Below are positions 33,294 through 44,117 of a DNA stretch of 64,000 nt, piece after piece. How positions within the stretch are numbered: the first letter of the stretch is position 1; each line of letters starts with the position of its first letter. The DNA is from Collinsella sp. (GTDB lineage Bacteria; Actinomycetota; Coriobacteriia; Coriobacteriales; Coriobacteriaceae): NCBI GenBank assembly GCA_019414025.1, contig DXMU01000046.1, positions 66,401 through 130,400 on the forward strand. Reading direction: 5' to 3'. The notes below the pieces were generated by a model. It was not told the DNA's origin and ran no database searches. It saw nothing but the letters and a program-made list of their open reading frames with translations. The position numbers and the translations under genes were made by a program.

Positions 33294-35852
33294 TTACTGC
33301 CCAAAGACCTCTTCGGCGATGCGCGCGCTTTCGGCGGCATCCTTGGCGTAGTAGTCCGCGCCGATCTGCTTGGCGTATTCGGGGGTGAGCACGGCGCCAC
33401 CTACGATGATCTTGACGCCCGGAACCTCGGCATGGAGCAACTTGATGGTCTCCTCCATAGCGACGACCGTGGTGGTCATAAGCGCCGAGAGGCCGACGAG
33501 CTTAATGTCGCGCTCCCGTACGGTCTTGAGTACCTCTTGCGGGTCGACGTCGCGGCCTAGGTCAAAGACGGTGTAGCCGTAGTTATCGAGCAGCATCTTG
33601 ACGATGTTCTTACCGATGTCGTGGATATCGCCTTTAACGGTGGCCACGCAGATCTTGCCCTTGTCGGCAATCTCGCCGGCGGGCATCAGGCGCTTGATGG
33701 TGTCAAAGCCCACACGCGCGGCCTCGGCCGAGGCCATAAGCTGCGGCAAGAAGAACTTGCCCTGGTCAAAGAGGACGCCAACCTCGTCGAGGGCGGGGAT
33801 AAAGTGATTGTTGATGAGGTCCATGGCGTCATGGTCTGCCAGCAGACGCTCGGTCTCGGCCGCGATTTCGCCCTTGCGGCCCGAGACGACCATGCGACGA
33901 ATCGGGTCGTCGTTGCCGTCGGTGCCGGTGGTGCCAGCAGCGGGCGCGGCGTCGGTCGATACCGCCTGAGCCGCCGCCGGATTCGCGGCGATCTTGTACG
34001 GATCGGTCCAGCCGGCGTAGCGCTCGATGTATCCGGTCGAGCCCTCGTCCTCAACGCTCAGCACGCGATAGCTGTAGACGGTATCCATAAAGCGCTTGGA
34101 GCCCGGGTTCATGATGGGGGCGTCCAGGCCCGCGCCAAAAGCGGCAGCCAAAAAGACCGAGCCCAGCAGCGGGCGGGCAGGCAGACCAAAGCTGATGTTC
34201 GACACGCCGAGCGCGCATTTGACGCCCAGACGCTCCTTGCACAGGGACATGGCGCGCAGGATCTGTTCGGCCTGGCGTTGATTGGTCGAGGCGGTCATGA
34301 CCAGACAGTCGATGAGGATGCGGTCCGGGCCGATACCGTAGCGGGCGGCCTCGGCCACGATGCGCTCGGCGATGGCGAAGCGAGCTTCGGCGGTATCGGG
34401 GATGCCGCCTTCATCGAGCGTGAGGCCGACGACGTTGGTGCCGTAATGGGCGACCAGCGGAAAGATCTCATCCATGATTTGCTGTTTGCCATTGACCGAG
34501 TTGATGATGGGCTTGCCGGCGTAGCGGCGCACGGCTGCCTCGACGGCTGCGGGGTCGGTGGAGTCGATCTGCAGCGGCAGCAGCGTGGAGCCCTGGAGCT
34601 GCTCGGTCGCCTGCTGGATGATCTTGACCTCGTCGATCTCGGGCAGGCCCACGTTGACGTCCAGGATGTCGGCGCCCTGTTCCTGCTGGCTGATGCCCTG
34701 GCTCACGACGTAGTCCAGGTCGCCGTCGCGCAGGGCCTGTTGCAGGCGCTTTTTGCCGGTGGGATTGATGCGCTCGCCGATGACGGCGATTTTGTGGCCG
34801 TCACAGGGAAGGTCCACGACCGTCTGGGCGCTCGTGGCCGACATGCTGGGCTTGCGGCGGCGCGGGCTGGGCGTGTGGTTGTCGATAAGCGTGCGCAAGG
34901 CCGCCATATGCGCCGGCGTGGTTCCGCAGCAGCCGCCCACGACGCTCACGCCGTCCTCGATCATGCCGGCGACGGCCTCGGCGTATTCGGGGGCCTGGAT
35001 ATCAAAGACGGTATTGCCGTCGTCGTCCACGCGGGGCAGTCCCGCGTTAGCCTGCACCATAACGGGCTTGTCGGTAACGGTGAGCATACGTGCGGCGAGC
35101 CCTCGGAGCTCGGCCGGGCCCTGGCTGCAGTTGATACCCAAAACGTCGGCGCCGATGGCGTCGAGCGTGATGGCGGCGACCTCGGGGCTCGTTCCCAAGA
35201 AGGTGCGACCGTCTTCCTCAAAGGTCATGGTGGCAAAGACGGGCAGGTCGGAGTTCTCGCGGCAGGCGAGGACGGCCGCCTTGATCTCGGCAAGGTCGGT
35301 CATGGTCTCGATAATAAAGAGGTCCACGCCCGCGTCGACGCCGGCGCGCACCTCCTCGGCAAAGAGGTCATAGGCCTCGTCGAAGCTCAGGGTGCCCAAG
35401 GGGCGAAGCAGCGCGCCGATGGGGCCGATATCGCCGGCGACGTAGCGGGCGCCGGCCTCGCGGGCGCAGGCGACAGCGGCGGCAAAGACATCTGCCACGG
35501 TGGCGGCGCCGTCGAGCTTGTGGGCGTTGGCGCCAAAGGTGTTGGCGGTGATCACGTCGCAGCCGGCCTCGACATACTGACGCTGGATATCGGTGATAAC
35601 CTCGGGCTCCTCAAAGTTGAGCAGCTCGGGCAGGGCGCCGGCCTTCATGCCGGCAGCCTGCAGCATGGTGCCCATGCCGCCGTCAAACAGCAGGTGCCCC
35701 GTGCCCTCGATGGCGGCGCGCAGGCGATCGTCCTTAATGCGCAGATCGTCGATCGTGCGTGGCTTGTACACAGCGCCGTTGCAGCGTGCGGCATTGACGG
35801 GCGCCGCCAGCGCGGCACCATCCGAATTATGAGTAATAAGCGGGGTGAACAT
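33294..35852 (-). CDS. metH: Cobalamin-dependent methionine synthase lacking the reactivation domain
   Basis: 852 residues; AGGAG precedes ATG 35852. The homocysteine-binding barrel comes first (FDGGMGTMLQAAG, zinc Cys in INCSQGP and GGCCGTTPAHM), then the pterin-binding barrel (IGERINPTGKKRL, DVNVGLPEID, DSTDP), then the B12 cap and Rossmann domains with the cobalt-ligand motif GDIHDIGKN. A full MetH has about 1,200 residues. The SAM-dependent reactivation domain is missing here and is encoded by the next gene upstream. About 40 N-terminal residues precede the usual start. Confidence 0.93.
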   Translation of the reverse strand: MFTPLITHNSDGAALAAPVNAARCNGAVYKPRTIDDLRIKDDRLRAAIEGTGHLLFDGGMGTMLQAAGMKAGALPELLNFEEPEVITDIQRQYVEAGCDVITANTFGANAHKLDGAATVADVFAAAVACAREAGARYVAGDIGPIGALLRPLGTLSFDEAYDLFAEEVRAGVDAGVDLFIIETMTDLAEIKAAVLACRENSDLPVFATMTFEEDGRTFLGTSPEVAAITLDAIGADVLGINCSQGPAELRGLAARMLTVTDKPVMVQANAGLPRVDDDGNTVFDIQAPEYAEAVAGMIEDGVSVVGGCCGTTPAHMAALRTLIDNHTPSPRRRKPSMSATSAQTVVDLPCDGHKIAVIGERINPTGKKRLQQALRDGDLDYVVSQGISQQEQGADILDVNVGLPEIDEVKIIQQATEQLQGSTLLPLQIDSTDPAAVEAAVRRYAGKPIINSVNGKQQIMDEIFPLVAHYGTNVVGLTLDEGGIPDTAEARFAIAERIVAEAARYGIGPDRILIDCLVMTASTNQRQAEQILRAMSLCKERLGVKCALGVSNISFGLPARPLLGSVFLAAAFGAGLDAPIMNPGSKRFMDTVYSYRVLSVEDEGSTGYIERYAGWTDPYKIAANPAAAQAVSTDAAPAAGTTGTDGNDDPIRRMVVSGRKGEIAAETERLLADHDAMDLINNHFIPALDEVGVLFDQGKFFLPQLMASAEAARVGFDTIKRLMPAGEIADKGKICVATVKGDIHDIGKNIVKMLLDNYGYTVFDLGRDVDPQEVLKTVRERDIKLVGLSALMTTTVVAMEETIKLLHAEVPGVKIIVGGAVLTPEYAKQIGADYYAKDAAESARIAEEVFGQ

Positions 35853-35861
35853 CGGGGGCTC

Positions 35862-36650
35862 CTAGTGGCTGGAATAGCAGGTGGTGTGGGCGGCGCGGAA
35901 GCGGCAGTGCTCGCGCATGCGGCAGATATTGCAGGTGGGGCGACTCTGGGCGTCGTGGACTTTGCCGTCGAACAGACCGATCACCGCGGTCACGCTCTTG
36001 GTGGGCATGAGCAGGCTGGTGGGCGTGACGGTAAGGCCGATGAGGCGCGTGGCGTTGAGCGCATCGACGATCGAGCGCTGGGCCGAGAGCGGGCAGTCGC
36101 CGTAGCCGGGGCTAAAGCGCCAGTTGCCGGCGAGCCCGTGTGCGGCGGCCGCAGCCTTGGCCTGCTGGTCCATCTGCTCAACGGCGGCTTCTACATAGGC
36201 AGAGCACGCGGCGTCGAGCACGGCGCCCTCTAGGGGATGTTGGGCTCCCGTGGTGCGCAGGCGACGCTCGGCGTCCATGCCGAGGGTGCATGCCATGAGC
36301 GCGGCAAAGCGGGCGTCTTTGAGATGTCGATAGATATCGCGACCGCGCAGCTCAACGTTGGTGCCGACCAAGCGAATGCAAGGCTTGCCCTGCTCGTCCA
36401 CGCCCGTGGCATCGACGGCAAATACGCGGCGCACGCCGCGGGGCTCAATGTCCAGCTCAAGGCGCTCGACCACAAGCTCAATACGTCGTGACAGCTCGGG
36501 CTCAATCTGCTGGCCGCCGTAACCCAGATACCGCAGCATCTCGGCACGGTCGACACGGGGATGGTACGCAGCATCGACACGGTAAAGCGCCGGCGACGCA
36601 AGGTCGGCCGGCACTTCGACAGTGGTTGTATCGATGTGCGGTTTTTCCAT
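35862..36650 (-). CDS. Separate methionine synthase reactivation-domain protein
   Basis: 262 residues from ATG 36650 (TAATG overlap with metF). The C terminus holds the SAM-binding RxxxGY-type motif (RFSPGYGDCPLSAQRSIVDAL), followed by LTPTSLLMPTKSVTAVIGL and a final Cys cluster CNICRMREHC. This is the activation domain found at the end of classical MetH, here as its own protein as in some thermophiles and anaerobes. It should re-methylate oxidised cob(II)alamin using SAM and an external reductant. Confidence 0.88.
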   Translation of the reverse strand: MEKPHIDTTTVEVPADLASPALYRVDAAYHPRVDRAEMLRYLGYGGQQIEPELSRRIELVVERLELDIEPRGVRRVFAVDATGVDEQGKPCIRLVGTNVELRGRDIYRHLKDARFAALMACTLGMDAERRLRTTGAQHPLEGAVLDAACSAYVEAAVEQMDQQAKAAAAAHGLAGNWRFSPGYGDCPLSAQRSIVDALNATRLIGLTVTPTSLLMPTKSVTAVIGLFDGKVHDAQSRPTCNICRMREHCRFRAAHTTCYSSH

Positions 36651-37522
36651 TACCCCAGGCGCTCCATAATGGTCGCGGCGATCGCAGGACGATTCATAGT
36701 GTACAGGTGCAGACCGGCGGCGCCGTGCTCCTTGAGGTCGCAAAGCTGACGGGCGGCATAATCTACACCGGCTGCCTGCAGGCTCTCGGGGTCGTTCTCG
36801 TACTTGGCGAGAATCTTGATGACGGGGGAGGGCAGCGACGCACCGCACATAAAGACCATGCGGCTGATTTGCGACTTGCCCATAAACGGCATGATGCCCG
36901 CGGTAATCGGCACGGTGATGCCCGCCTTGTCCGCAAGCTCGCGAAAACGGTAGAAGCACTCGTTATCAAAAAAGAGCTGCGTCACGAAGAAGCTCGCACC
37001 GGCATCCTGTTTTTGCTTGAGGTATTCGACCGAAGCGTTGAGGTCCTCGCAGGCAATGTGGCCCTCGGGGTAGGCTGCGGCACCCACACAAAAGCCGGCG
37101 TCGACGAGCTCGGGGATGAGGTCGCGGGCGTAGGCGTAGTCGGAGGCGGGCTTGTCGTCCTCGGTCGCGCCAGCGGGCAGATCACCGCGCAGGGCCAGGA
37201 TGTTTTCTACGCCGGCGGAGCGGTATTCGTCGATCTTGGCGGCGATATCGGCGTGCGAGCGGCCCACGCAGGTGAGGTGCGCCACCGAGGGCGTATTGAA
37301 TTCGCTCGTAATCATATGCGCGATGGGGGCGGTGGTGGCGCCATTGCCCGAGCCGCCGGCAGAGCAGGTGACCGAGACAAAGCTCGGCGAAAGCTTGCAC
37401 AGATTGCCTGCCACCTCGCGAGCCGTGTTGAGGGTAAGCTCGCCCTTGGGCGGGAACATCTCAAACGAAACGGGTGCGGTGCCCTGGGATGCTGCCTGCT
37501 TAAAAACCTCGTCGACGCGCAT
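36650..37522 (-). CDS. metF: Methylenetetrahydrofolate reductase
   Basis: 290 residues from ATG 37522 (AAAGGAG upstream), 22 residues shorter than the longest frame. VSFEMFPPKGE is the conserved start, with VTCSAGGSG, HLTCVGRS and ILALRGDLPAG following. It reduces methylene-THF to methyl-THF, the methyl donor for MetH. First gene of the operon metF, activation domain, metH. I see no cobalamin or SAM riboswitch in its leader. Confidence 0.95.
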   Translation of the reverse strand: MRVDEVFKQAASQGTAPVSFEMFPPKGELTLNTAREVAGNLCKLSPSFVSVTCSAGGSGNGATTAPIAHMITSEFNTPSVAHLTCVGRSHADIAAKIDEYRSAGVENILALRGDLPAGATEDDKPASDYAYARDLIPELVDAGFCVGAAAYPEGHIACEDLNASVEYLKQKQDAGASFFVTQLFFDNECFYRFRELADKAGITVPITAGIMPFMGKSQISRMVFMCGASLPSPVIKILAKYENDPESLQAAGVDYAARQLCDLKEHGAAGLHLYTMNRPAIAATIMERLG

Positions 37523-37670
37523 ATCGTGCTCCTTTAGATACGTAATAGTGTGATGTGTTGTAAGGATTCTACAGCACCACTGTGTCACGGTGGAGTTTCA
37601 CTCGCTATTCGGGGATACCAATCAAAGATGCCTTGCTATCGACATTCCCTATAGCAGAGCGGTCAATCTA

Positions 37671-37728
37671 GGATGGGGCTATAAAGACTGGTATCTGATG
37701 CGAAATACCAGTTAATAGAGCCCCATCC
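37671..37728. repeat. Inverted repeat with 24-bp arms between metF and glnA
   Basis: GGATGGGGCT...GGTAT (37671-37694) and its near-complement (37705-37728) with a 10-nt loop. The outer 10 and inner 8 bp are perfect, with mismatches only in the middle. It lies in the shared divergent promoter region and has no T-run. Confidence 0.65.
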
Positions 37729-37834
37729 CAAATTGACTACCCTTAAACCATGGGGAGAGGTCTGCAATTTATACAGTTGATTGGCTGTTGAGGGCGGCAA
37801 CGCCGCCGCGATGCGGTAACCTCATTGATTGGTT

Positions 37835-37873
37835 TCGTGACAGCAACATAACGGTAATGTTGCGGAAACACGA
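37835..37873 (+). promoter_or_regulatory. glnA leader hairpin
   Basis: TCGTG/CACGA enclosing GCAACAT/ATGTTGC, a bulged stem 76 nt before the glnA start. It could be an operator or an mRNA leader structure. I do not recognise a known riboswitch class in it. Confidence 0.4.
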
Positions 37874-37948
37874 CGAGCCTAATCTATGACTCGTTCGTTA
37901 GTAATCAACACCGCTTCTCACGCGGTGCCGATACGAAGGGAGTTCCGT

Positions 37949-40036
<2,088 letters not shown>

Positions 40037-40065
40037 AGCGTAACTGACATATCGTCACGGTGTTG

Positions 40066-40100
40066 AGCCGGGGTCCGCATCGCGCGGGCCCCGGCTATTT
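40066..40100 (+). terminator. glnA terminator
   Basis: AGCCGGGGTCCGC (40066-40078) and GCGGGCCCCGGCT (40084-40096), 5-nt loop, then ATTTGTTT. Confidence 0.8.
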
Positions 40101-40159
40101 GTTTGCGAAGGACGCTTTGGATCCCGCTTTGCAACTGATTCGCCCACACAATAAGGGGT

Positions 40160-40380
40160 CGTGGGCAAAAAACGTCAAATATGAGTACTGTCACAAGCCC
40201 TGTAGCATTATCTTTTTGCAAAATATGCAGTGTTACGCAACATATGTCCAAGTACTTAGCTGATAAATGCCTGCAATTCCTCCGCCGTAGGACGCCTTGT
40301 GTCCAAATCGCCTTCTGATGGCATGAAATCGCTGTTACTAAATTGGTAACAGTACTCATATTTGCTATTTTTTGTCCACG
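40160..40380. mobile_element. 221-bp MITE-like element with 35-bp terminal inverted repeats
   Basis: The ends 40160-40194 and 40346-40380 are complementary at 30 of 35 positions (shared core CAAATATGAGTACTG). The interior has a small hairpin CTGTTAC/GTAACAG next to the right end and, on the minus strand, a 22-codon ORF (40256-40324, MPSEGDLDTRRPTAEELQAF...) without a visible ribosome site. No obvious target-site duplication is seen. Confidence 0.55.
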
Positions 40381-40414
40381 GGCCCTTGGATGACAGTGTG
40401 ATTTTATGCCTTCG

Positions 40415-40691
40415 GGGTTCGAATCCCGGCGTATGGGTAGCAAAAAGCCCGCTACCGCGAGGGTAACGGGCTCTTCAATTCAAATGGTGCCCCCAGCGGG
40501 ATGTCCGCGTGCGGCTGGCGCCGCCCGCTTCCGCTGCGTCGCTTCGCTCCTTGCGTGCTGCGCTGGAAAACGCTTGCGCGTTTCCTCAGCTCCGCACCCT
40601 GTCGGGTTCGAATCCCGGCACATGGATAGCAAAAAGCCCGCCACCGCGAGGGCAACGGGCTTCTAGTTTCAAATGGTGCCCCCAGCGGGAT
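40415..40691. repeat. Direct repeat with 189-bp offset containing a tRNA-Glu 3' relic, terminator and antisense T-arm
   Basis: 40415-40502 and 40604-40691 match with a constant 189-bp offset over 88 bp. Each holds, on the plus strand, GGGTTCGAATCCCGGC (antisense to the tRNA-Glu T-arm), a terminator hairpin of the minus strand (40446-40472 and 40635-40661), and TGGTGCCCCCAGCGGGAT, the complement of the tRNA 3' end. The right copy runs into the intact tRNA. The left copy is a 3' relic only. Confidence 0.75.
40635..40661 (-). terminator. tRNA-Glu terminator
   Basis: AGCCCG/CGGGCT with inner CC/GG and a GCGA loop; on the minus strand it runs into TTTTT, 13 nt after the tRNA 3' end. An identical-type second copy is at 40446-40472. 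Confidence 0.8.
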
Positions 40692-40750
40692 TCGAACCCG
40701 CGATATCCACCTTGAAAGGGTGGCGTCCTTGGCCGCTAGACGATGGGGAC
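40674..40750 (-). tRNA. tRNA-Glu (anticodon TTC)
   Basis: On the minus strand a full cloverleaf starts GTCCCCA and ends TGGGGGC-A-CCA with CCA encoded. The anticodon arm is CCACC-CTTTCAA-GGTGG (anticodon TTC), and the T-arm GCGGGTTCGAATCCCGC. In a genome using GatCAB, a related tRNA-Gln is charged first with Glu, then amidated. Confidence 0.95.
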
Positions 40751-40810
40751 AGCGGGAAAGAGTATAGCAGACTTTTTTGCCGGCGCGTATATCGTTGGCA
40801 AACTGGAAAA

Positions 40811-40843
40811 CCACCACAAAGGTACCTGTCCCCTTTGTGGTGG
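40811..40843. repeat. 33-bp intergenic palindrome (copy 3)
   Basis: CCACCACAAAGG (40811-40822) pairs perfectly with CCTTTGTGGTGG (40832-40843); the loop is TACCTGTCC. It lies 8 nt beyond the murT-gatD stop codon. Near-identical to 7660-7692 in inverted orientation. Confidence 0.7.
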
Positions 40844-40850
40844 TGGGGTG

Positions 40851-43028
40851 CTAGGGGAGGAGCTTCATGGCGGCGTCGTGGGCGGCGTGCTCGTAGGTGT
40901 CGTCGAGGGGCTTGAGCGGCAGCAGGGCTGTGGCCTGCGCATCGCCGCGGCGCTCGAGGGCGTGGGTAATGAGCCAGTCGGCAAGCTCGGGGTTCTTGGG
41001 CAGTGCCGGTCCGTGTAGATACGTGCCGATGACGCCCTTGTAGATCAGGCCCTCAAAGCCATCGTCGCCGTTGTTGCCGGTGCCCGCGACGACGGACGTT
41101 CCGAGCGGCATCGCCTCTGCGTCGAGCAGGGTGCGGCCGCCGTGGTTCTCGAATCCCACAAAGGGCTCGGGCGCCAGGTCGGTCTTGACGGCGACATTGC
41201 CGATCAGGCGGTCGGAGCCGCGCACAGTCTCGGCGGCAATGACGCCCAGACCCTCAATGCGATCCTCGCCCATATAGTACGAACGGCCGAGCAGCTGATA
41301 GCTGCCACAGATGGCAAGCAGTGTGCCGCCAACCTCAACATAGGCCGCGACCTTGTCTTTTTGGGCGAGCAACTCGTGTGCCACGGCTAGCTGGTCGCGG
41401 TCGGAGCCGCCGCCCATCATGACGATATCGGCATCGGCCAAATCAAGCGTCTCGCCCATGCGGACCTCGTCCACGCGCACGGGAATGCCACGCCAGGCGC
41501 AGCGGCGCTCGAGCGCGATAACATTGCCGCCGTCACCGTAGAGGTTAAGGGCATCGGGATACAGGTAGACGATGCGCAGGGGACGCGAAAGCTCGACCGG
41601 CGCGATGCCGACAGGAAGAGCGCTGCCGTCGGCACGGACTACGGCGCGGGCAGCAACCGTGGCTGCATCGGCACCCTTCAGCCCGTCGAGTTCTTTGACC
41701 AGCGGCGGGAAGGCCGTGTAGTTGGCGACGGCGTAGAAGGTGTCATCGGCGGCCTCGTCTGCCACGGCACCGATCGCCTGCGCGATGTCCGAGATAATCG
41801 CGGCATCGATGCCGGCGTACTTGAGGCGTACCTGCATGTCGTGCGCACGCGTGCCTCCGGCAAAGGCGACAAGACCCGGCGTGTCGGCGATGCGCTCGAA
41901 GTCGACATCGTAGATCCACGAGACATCGTGGCCGTCGGCATCGTTATCGTTTAGGAAGAAGGCGCAGAGCCTGCCACCTGCCGTTTTAATGGACTGGATC
42001 TGGCGATCGAAGCCCACGGGATTCTTGGCCAGGTTGGCCTCGACGGTGCGGCCGGCAATATCCCAGCGGCCCATGCGTCCGCCGGCGGGCACGTAGGCAT
42101 TAAGCGTGGGCTGCAGGTGCGCCGCGTCCACGCCCAGCTCGTGCGCCGCAAAGAAGGCGGCGGCGACGTTATAGACCATGTACAGGCCGTTGTAGCGCGT
42201 GGCGATGTGCACGGCGGGCGCGTTGGCCTCAGGTCCAAAGGCCAGGTCAAAGCCGTAGCCGTCGCAGCCGAGCTCAACGCCCGTCACGCGGCGGAGCAGC
42301 GCGGGGCGACCCCAGCCGCACGAAGGGCAATGATAGGCGCCCAGCTGTCCGTACTGCACATAGTCGTATTCCAACGGGGCGTTGCACTGCGAGCAAAAAC
42401 GCGAGTCGCTAATGCGGTCGGACTCGGTGCCCGTGGCGCCGTCGATGCCAAAGGCGATGCTTGCATTGGGAACGCGCGCGGCGATTGCGGCACAAAGCGG
42501 GTCGTCTGCGTTGTAAATGAGCGTCGTTGCCGGAGAGAGCTCCAACGCATGGGCGATGACGTCTTGGGTATGGTCGATCTCGCCGTAGCGGTCTAGCTGG
42601 TCGCGGAACAGGTTGAGCAGCACAAAGTACGTCGGTTTGAGCTTGGGCAGAACGCGTACGGTGTAGAGCTCGTCGCACTCAAAAACGCCCACGCGCTTGC
42701 CGCTGGCCGTTCGCTTAAGGTTGCCGCGCGCCTCGAGCAACGCGCCCACCACGCCCGGCTCCATGTTGTTGCCAGCACGGTTGCACACCACGGTGGCGCC
42801 GCTGGCGGCAACGGCGTCGGCGATGAGGTTGGAGGTGGTGGTCTTGCCATTAGTACCGGTAATCACCACGCTGCGGTCGACAAGGCCGGCGAGGTCGCTC
42901 AGCAACTCGGGGTCGATCTTCATGGCGATGCGGCCGGGGAGTACGCCGCCCTGGCGCTTAAGGATAGAGCGCAGCCCCCAGCGGGCGATATCGCTCGAGG
43001 TGCAGGCGAGAGATGAGCGGAAGTTCAT
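40851..43028 (-). CDS. MurT-GatD fusion: lipid II isoglutaminyl synthase
   Basis: 725 residues. Residues 1 to about 465 are a Mur-ligase-like MurT: ATP loop VITGTNGKTTTSNL, DUF1727 C-terminal part, and a four-Cys zinc ribbon (CSQC...CPSC, about 210-235). From about 495 a class I glutamine amidotransferase GatD begins (LRIVYLYPDALNLYGDGGN), with nucleophile Cys in LLAICGSYQLLG and catalytic His in GTYLHGPALPKNPE. MurT and GatD are normally separate proteins that amidate D-Glu of lipid II. Here both are one polypeptide. ATG has AGGAA upstream. Confidence 0.9.
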   Translation of the reverse strand: MNFRSSLACTSSDIARWGLRSILKRQGGVLPGRIAMKIDPELLSDLAGLVDRSVVITGTNGKTTTSNLIADAVAASGATVVCNRAGNNMEPGVVGALLEARGNLKRTASGKRVGVFECDELYTVRVLPKLKPTYFVLLNLFRDQLDRYGEIDHTQDVIAHALELSPATTLIYNADDPLCAAIAARVPNASIAFGIDGATGTESDRISDSRFCSQCNAPLEYDYVQYGQLGAYHCPSCGWGRPALLRRVTGVELGCDGYGFDLAFGPEANAPAVHIATRYNGLYMVYNVAAAFFAAHELGVDAAHLQPTLNAYVPAGGRMGRWDIAGRTVEANLAKNPVGFDRQIQSIKTAGGRLCAFFLNDNDADGHDVSWIYDVDFERIADTPGLVAFAGGTRAHDMQVRLKYAGIDAAIISDIAQAIGAVADEAADDTFYAVANYTAFPPLVKELDGLKGADAATVAARAVVRADGSALPVGIAPVELSRPLRIVYLYPDALNLYGDGGNVIALERRCAWRGIPVRVDEVRMGETLDLADADIVMMGGGSDRDQLAVAHELLAQKDKVAAYVEVGGTLLAICGSYQLLGRSYYMGEDRIEGLGVIAAETVRGSDRLIGNVAVKTDLAPEPFVGFENHGGRTLLDAEAMPLGTSVVAGTGNNGDDGFEGLIYKGVIGTYLHGPALPKNPELADWLITHALERRGDAQATALLPLKPLDDTYEHAAHDAAMKLLP

Positions 43029-43073
43029 GAAGTCGTTCCTAACGTGAATGACATGGTCGGGGCGATCGCGTCG

Positions 43074-44117
43074 CTAAAAGCCGTAGCGGCGCGCAAATTC
43101 CTGGGCAAGCTGCGACACGTCTTCGCAGGCATTGGCCCAGGGGGCAAAGTCTGGAGTGTCCGAGATGATGCCGTCCGCTTCCCAAACGGCCTGGTGCGAA
43201 AGATCCCAGGGATCGCGTGGCTCGGGCCGGCAGGGAAGGTACGGTGTCTGGTACATGGGATTCAGCAAGAAGAACGCGCCGCCCTCGCAGCGGTTAGCGA
43301 ACTCACGCAGCGCACGCGTCGCCGGGCGCATCTTGTTCGTTTTGAACAGCAAGATCGTGCGGGCGAGCAGGTACCAAGGAGAGTTCTCGAGTGCATCGGC
43401 TCCCATCTGCTCCTCGAGCTGGTGGGCCAGGGCAAAAAAGCCGTCCTGGTCTTCTAGGCGGGCGAGGGCGAGCAGCACGGTGCCGGCGGCCCGGGTGGGA
43501 TAGCCTTCCGCCTTAAGAACGCGGCGAGCATAGTTGGCGGCGGCGCGGTAACGAGCGCTCGCCATGCACAGCTGCGAGATGGCCTCGAGTGTGTGAAGCC
43601 ACCCGATAAGAGCCGGCTCGCTCACGGTAAGGTCTGCTGCGGTGACACCGTCGGCCAAAACATTATTGGCCCAGTAGTGCGGGGCTTCCATGTCGAACCC
43701 GGGCACGCTTTGCTGCAGGTAATCGGCCGTGGTCGCCTCGAGCTTCATCAGGTCGCCCAGGCAGGCGTCAACGGGCGTGTCGGCCAGGATGATGGCGAGC
43801 AGCTGCGCGTCGAGGACATGCGCATCGATGCGGACGATCTTGAGCAGCTCGTCGCGCATGTCGTCGAACAGGCGGTTGCGCGTCTGCTCAAACTCCTCGT
43901 CGCTGCCCATGTCCTCGATGCGATGGAGCTCGTCGAGCAGGTGGCGATGAACGCCGGCATAGGACAGCAGTGCCTGGGCATGCTCGGCCTGCGCATACTT
44001 TTGAGGATTCGCGCTAATGTCGTTATGGACAAGCTCGCGTGCTGCATCGGTGAGCTCGGGGTGCGACGCCAGATAGGTGCGCTCCAGGTAGGCGGGGATG
44101 TAGACGCTCGGATCCAT
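43074..44117 (-). CDS. Helical-repeat (TPR-like) protein, second of a pair
   Basis: 347 residues. ATG overlaps the stop of the upstream gene (TAATG). No signal peptide or membrane segment. Mostly helical, with repeat-like stretches (YRAAANYARRVLKAEGYPTRAAGTVLLALARLEDQDGFFALAHQ) resembling tetratricopeptide units. The C terminus is rich in Trp and Pro. I recognise no named family with certainty. Its link to the MurT-GatD gene 45 nt downstream suggests, but does not show, a cell-envelope role. Confidence 0.7.
   Translation of the reverse strand: MDPSVYIPAYLERTYLASHPELTDAARELVHNDISANPQKYAQAEHAQALLSYAGVHRHLLDELHRIEDMGSDEEFEQTRNRLFDDMRDELLKIVRIDAHVLDAQLLAIILADTPVDACLGDLMKLEATTADYLQQSVPGFDMEAPHYWANNVLADGVTAADLTVSEPALIGWLHTLEAISQLCMASARYRAAANYARRVLKAEGYPTRAAGTVLLALARLEDQDGFFALAHQLEEQMGADALENSPWYLLARTILLFKTNKMRPATRALREFANRCEGGAFFLLNPMYQTPYLPCRPEPRDPWDLSHQAVWEADGIISDTPDFAPWANACEDVSQLAQEFARRYGF

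Noticed and set aside
33621..36233. 870-codon open frame antisense to metH
   Set aside because: Low-complexity Gly/His/Arg/Asp translation without motifs, a shadow of high-GC codons of the real gene.
37523..37948. Cobalamin or SAM riboswitch before metF
   Set aside because: No B12-box or SAM-type core was seen; only an inverted repeat and a small hairpin are present.
40386..40503. Second tRNA gene in the 40.4-kb spacer
   Set aside because: Only the 3' end of tRNA-Glu plus a terminator and an antisense T-arm are present, no cloverleaf.
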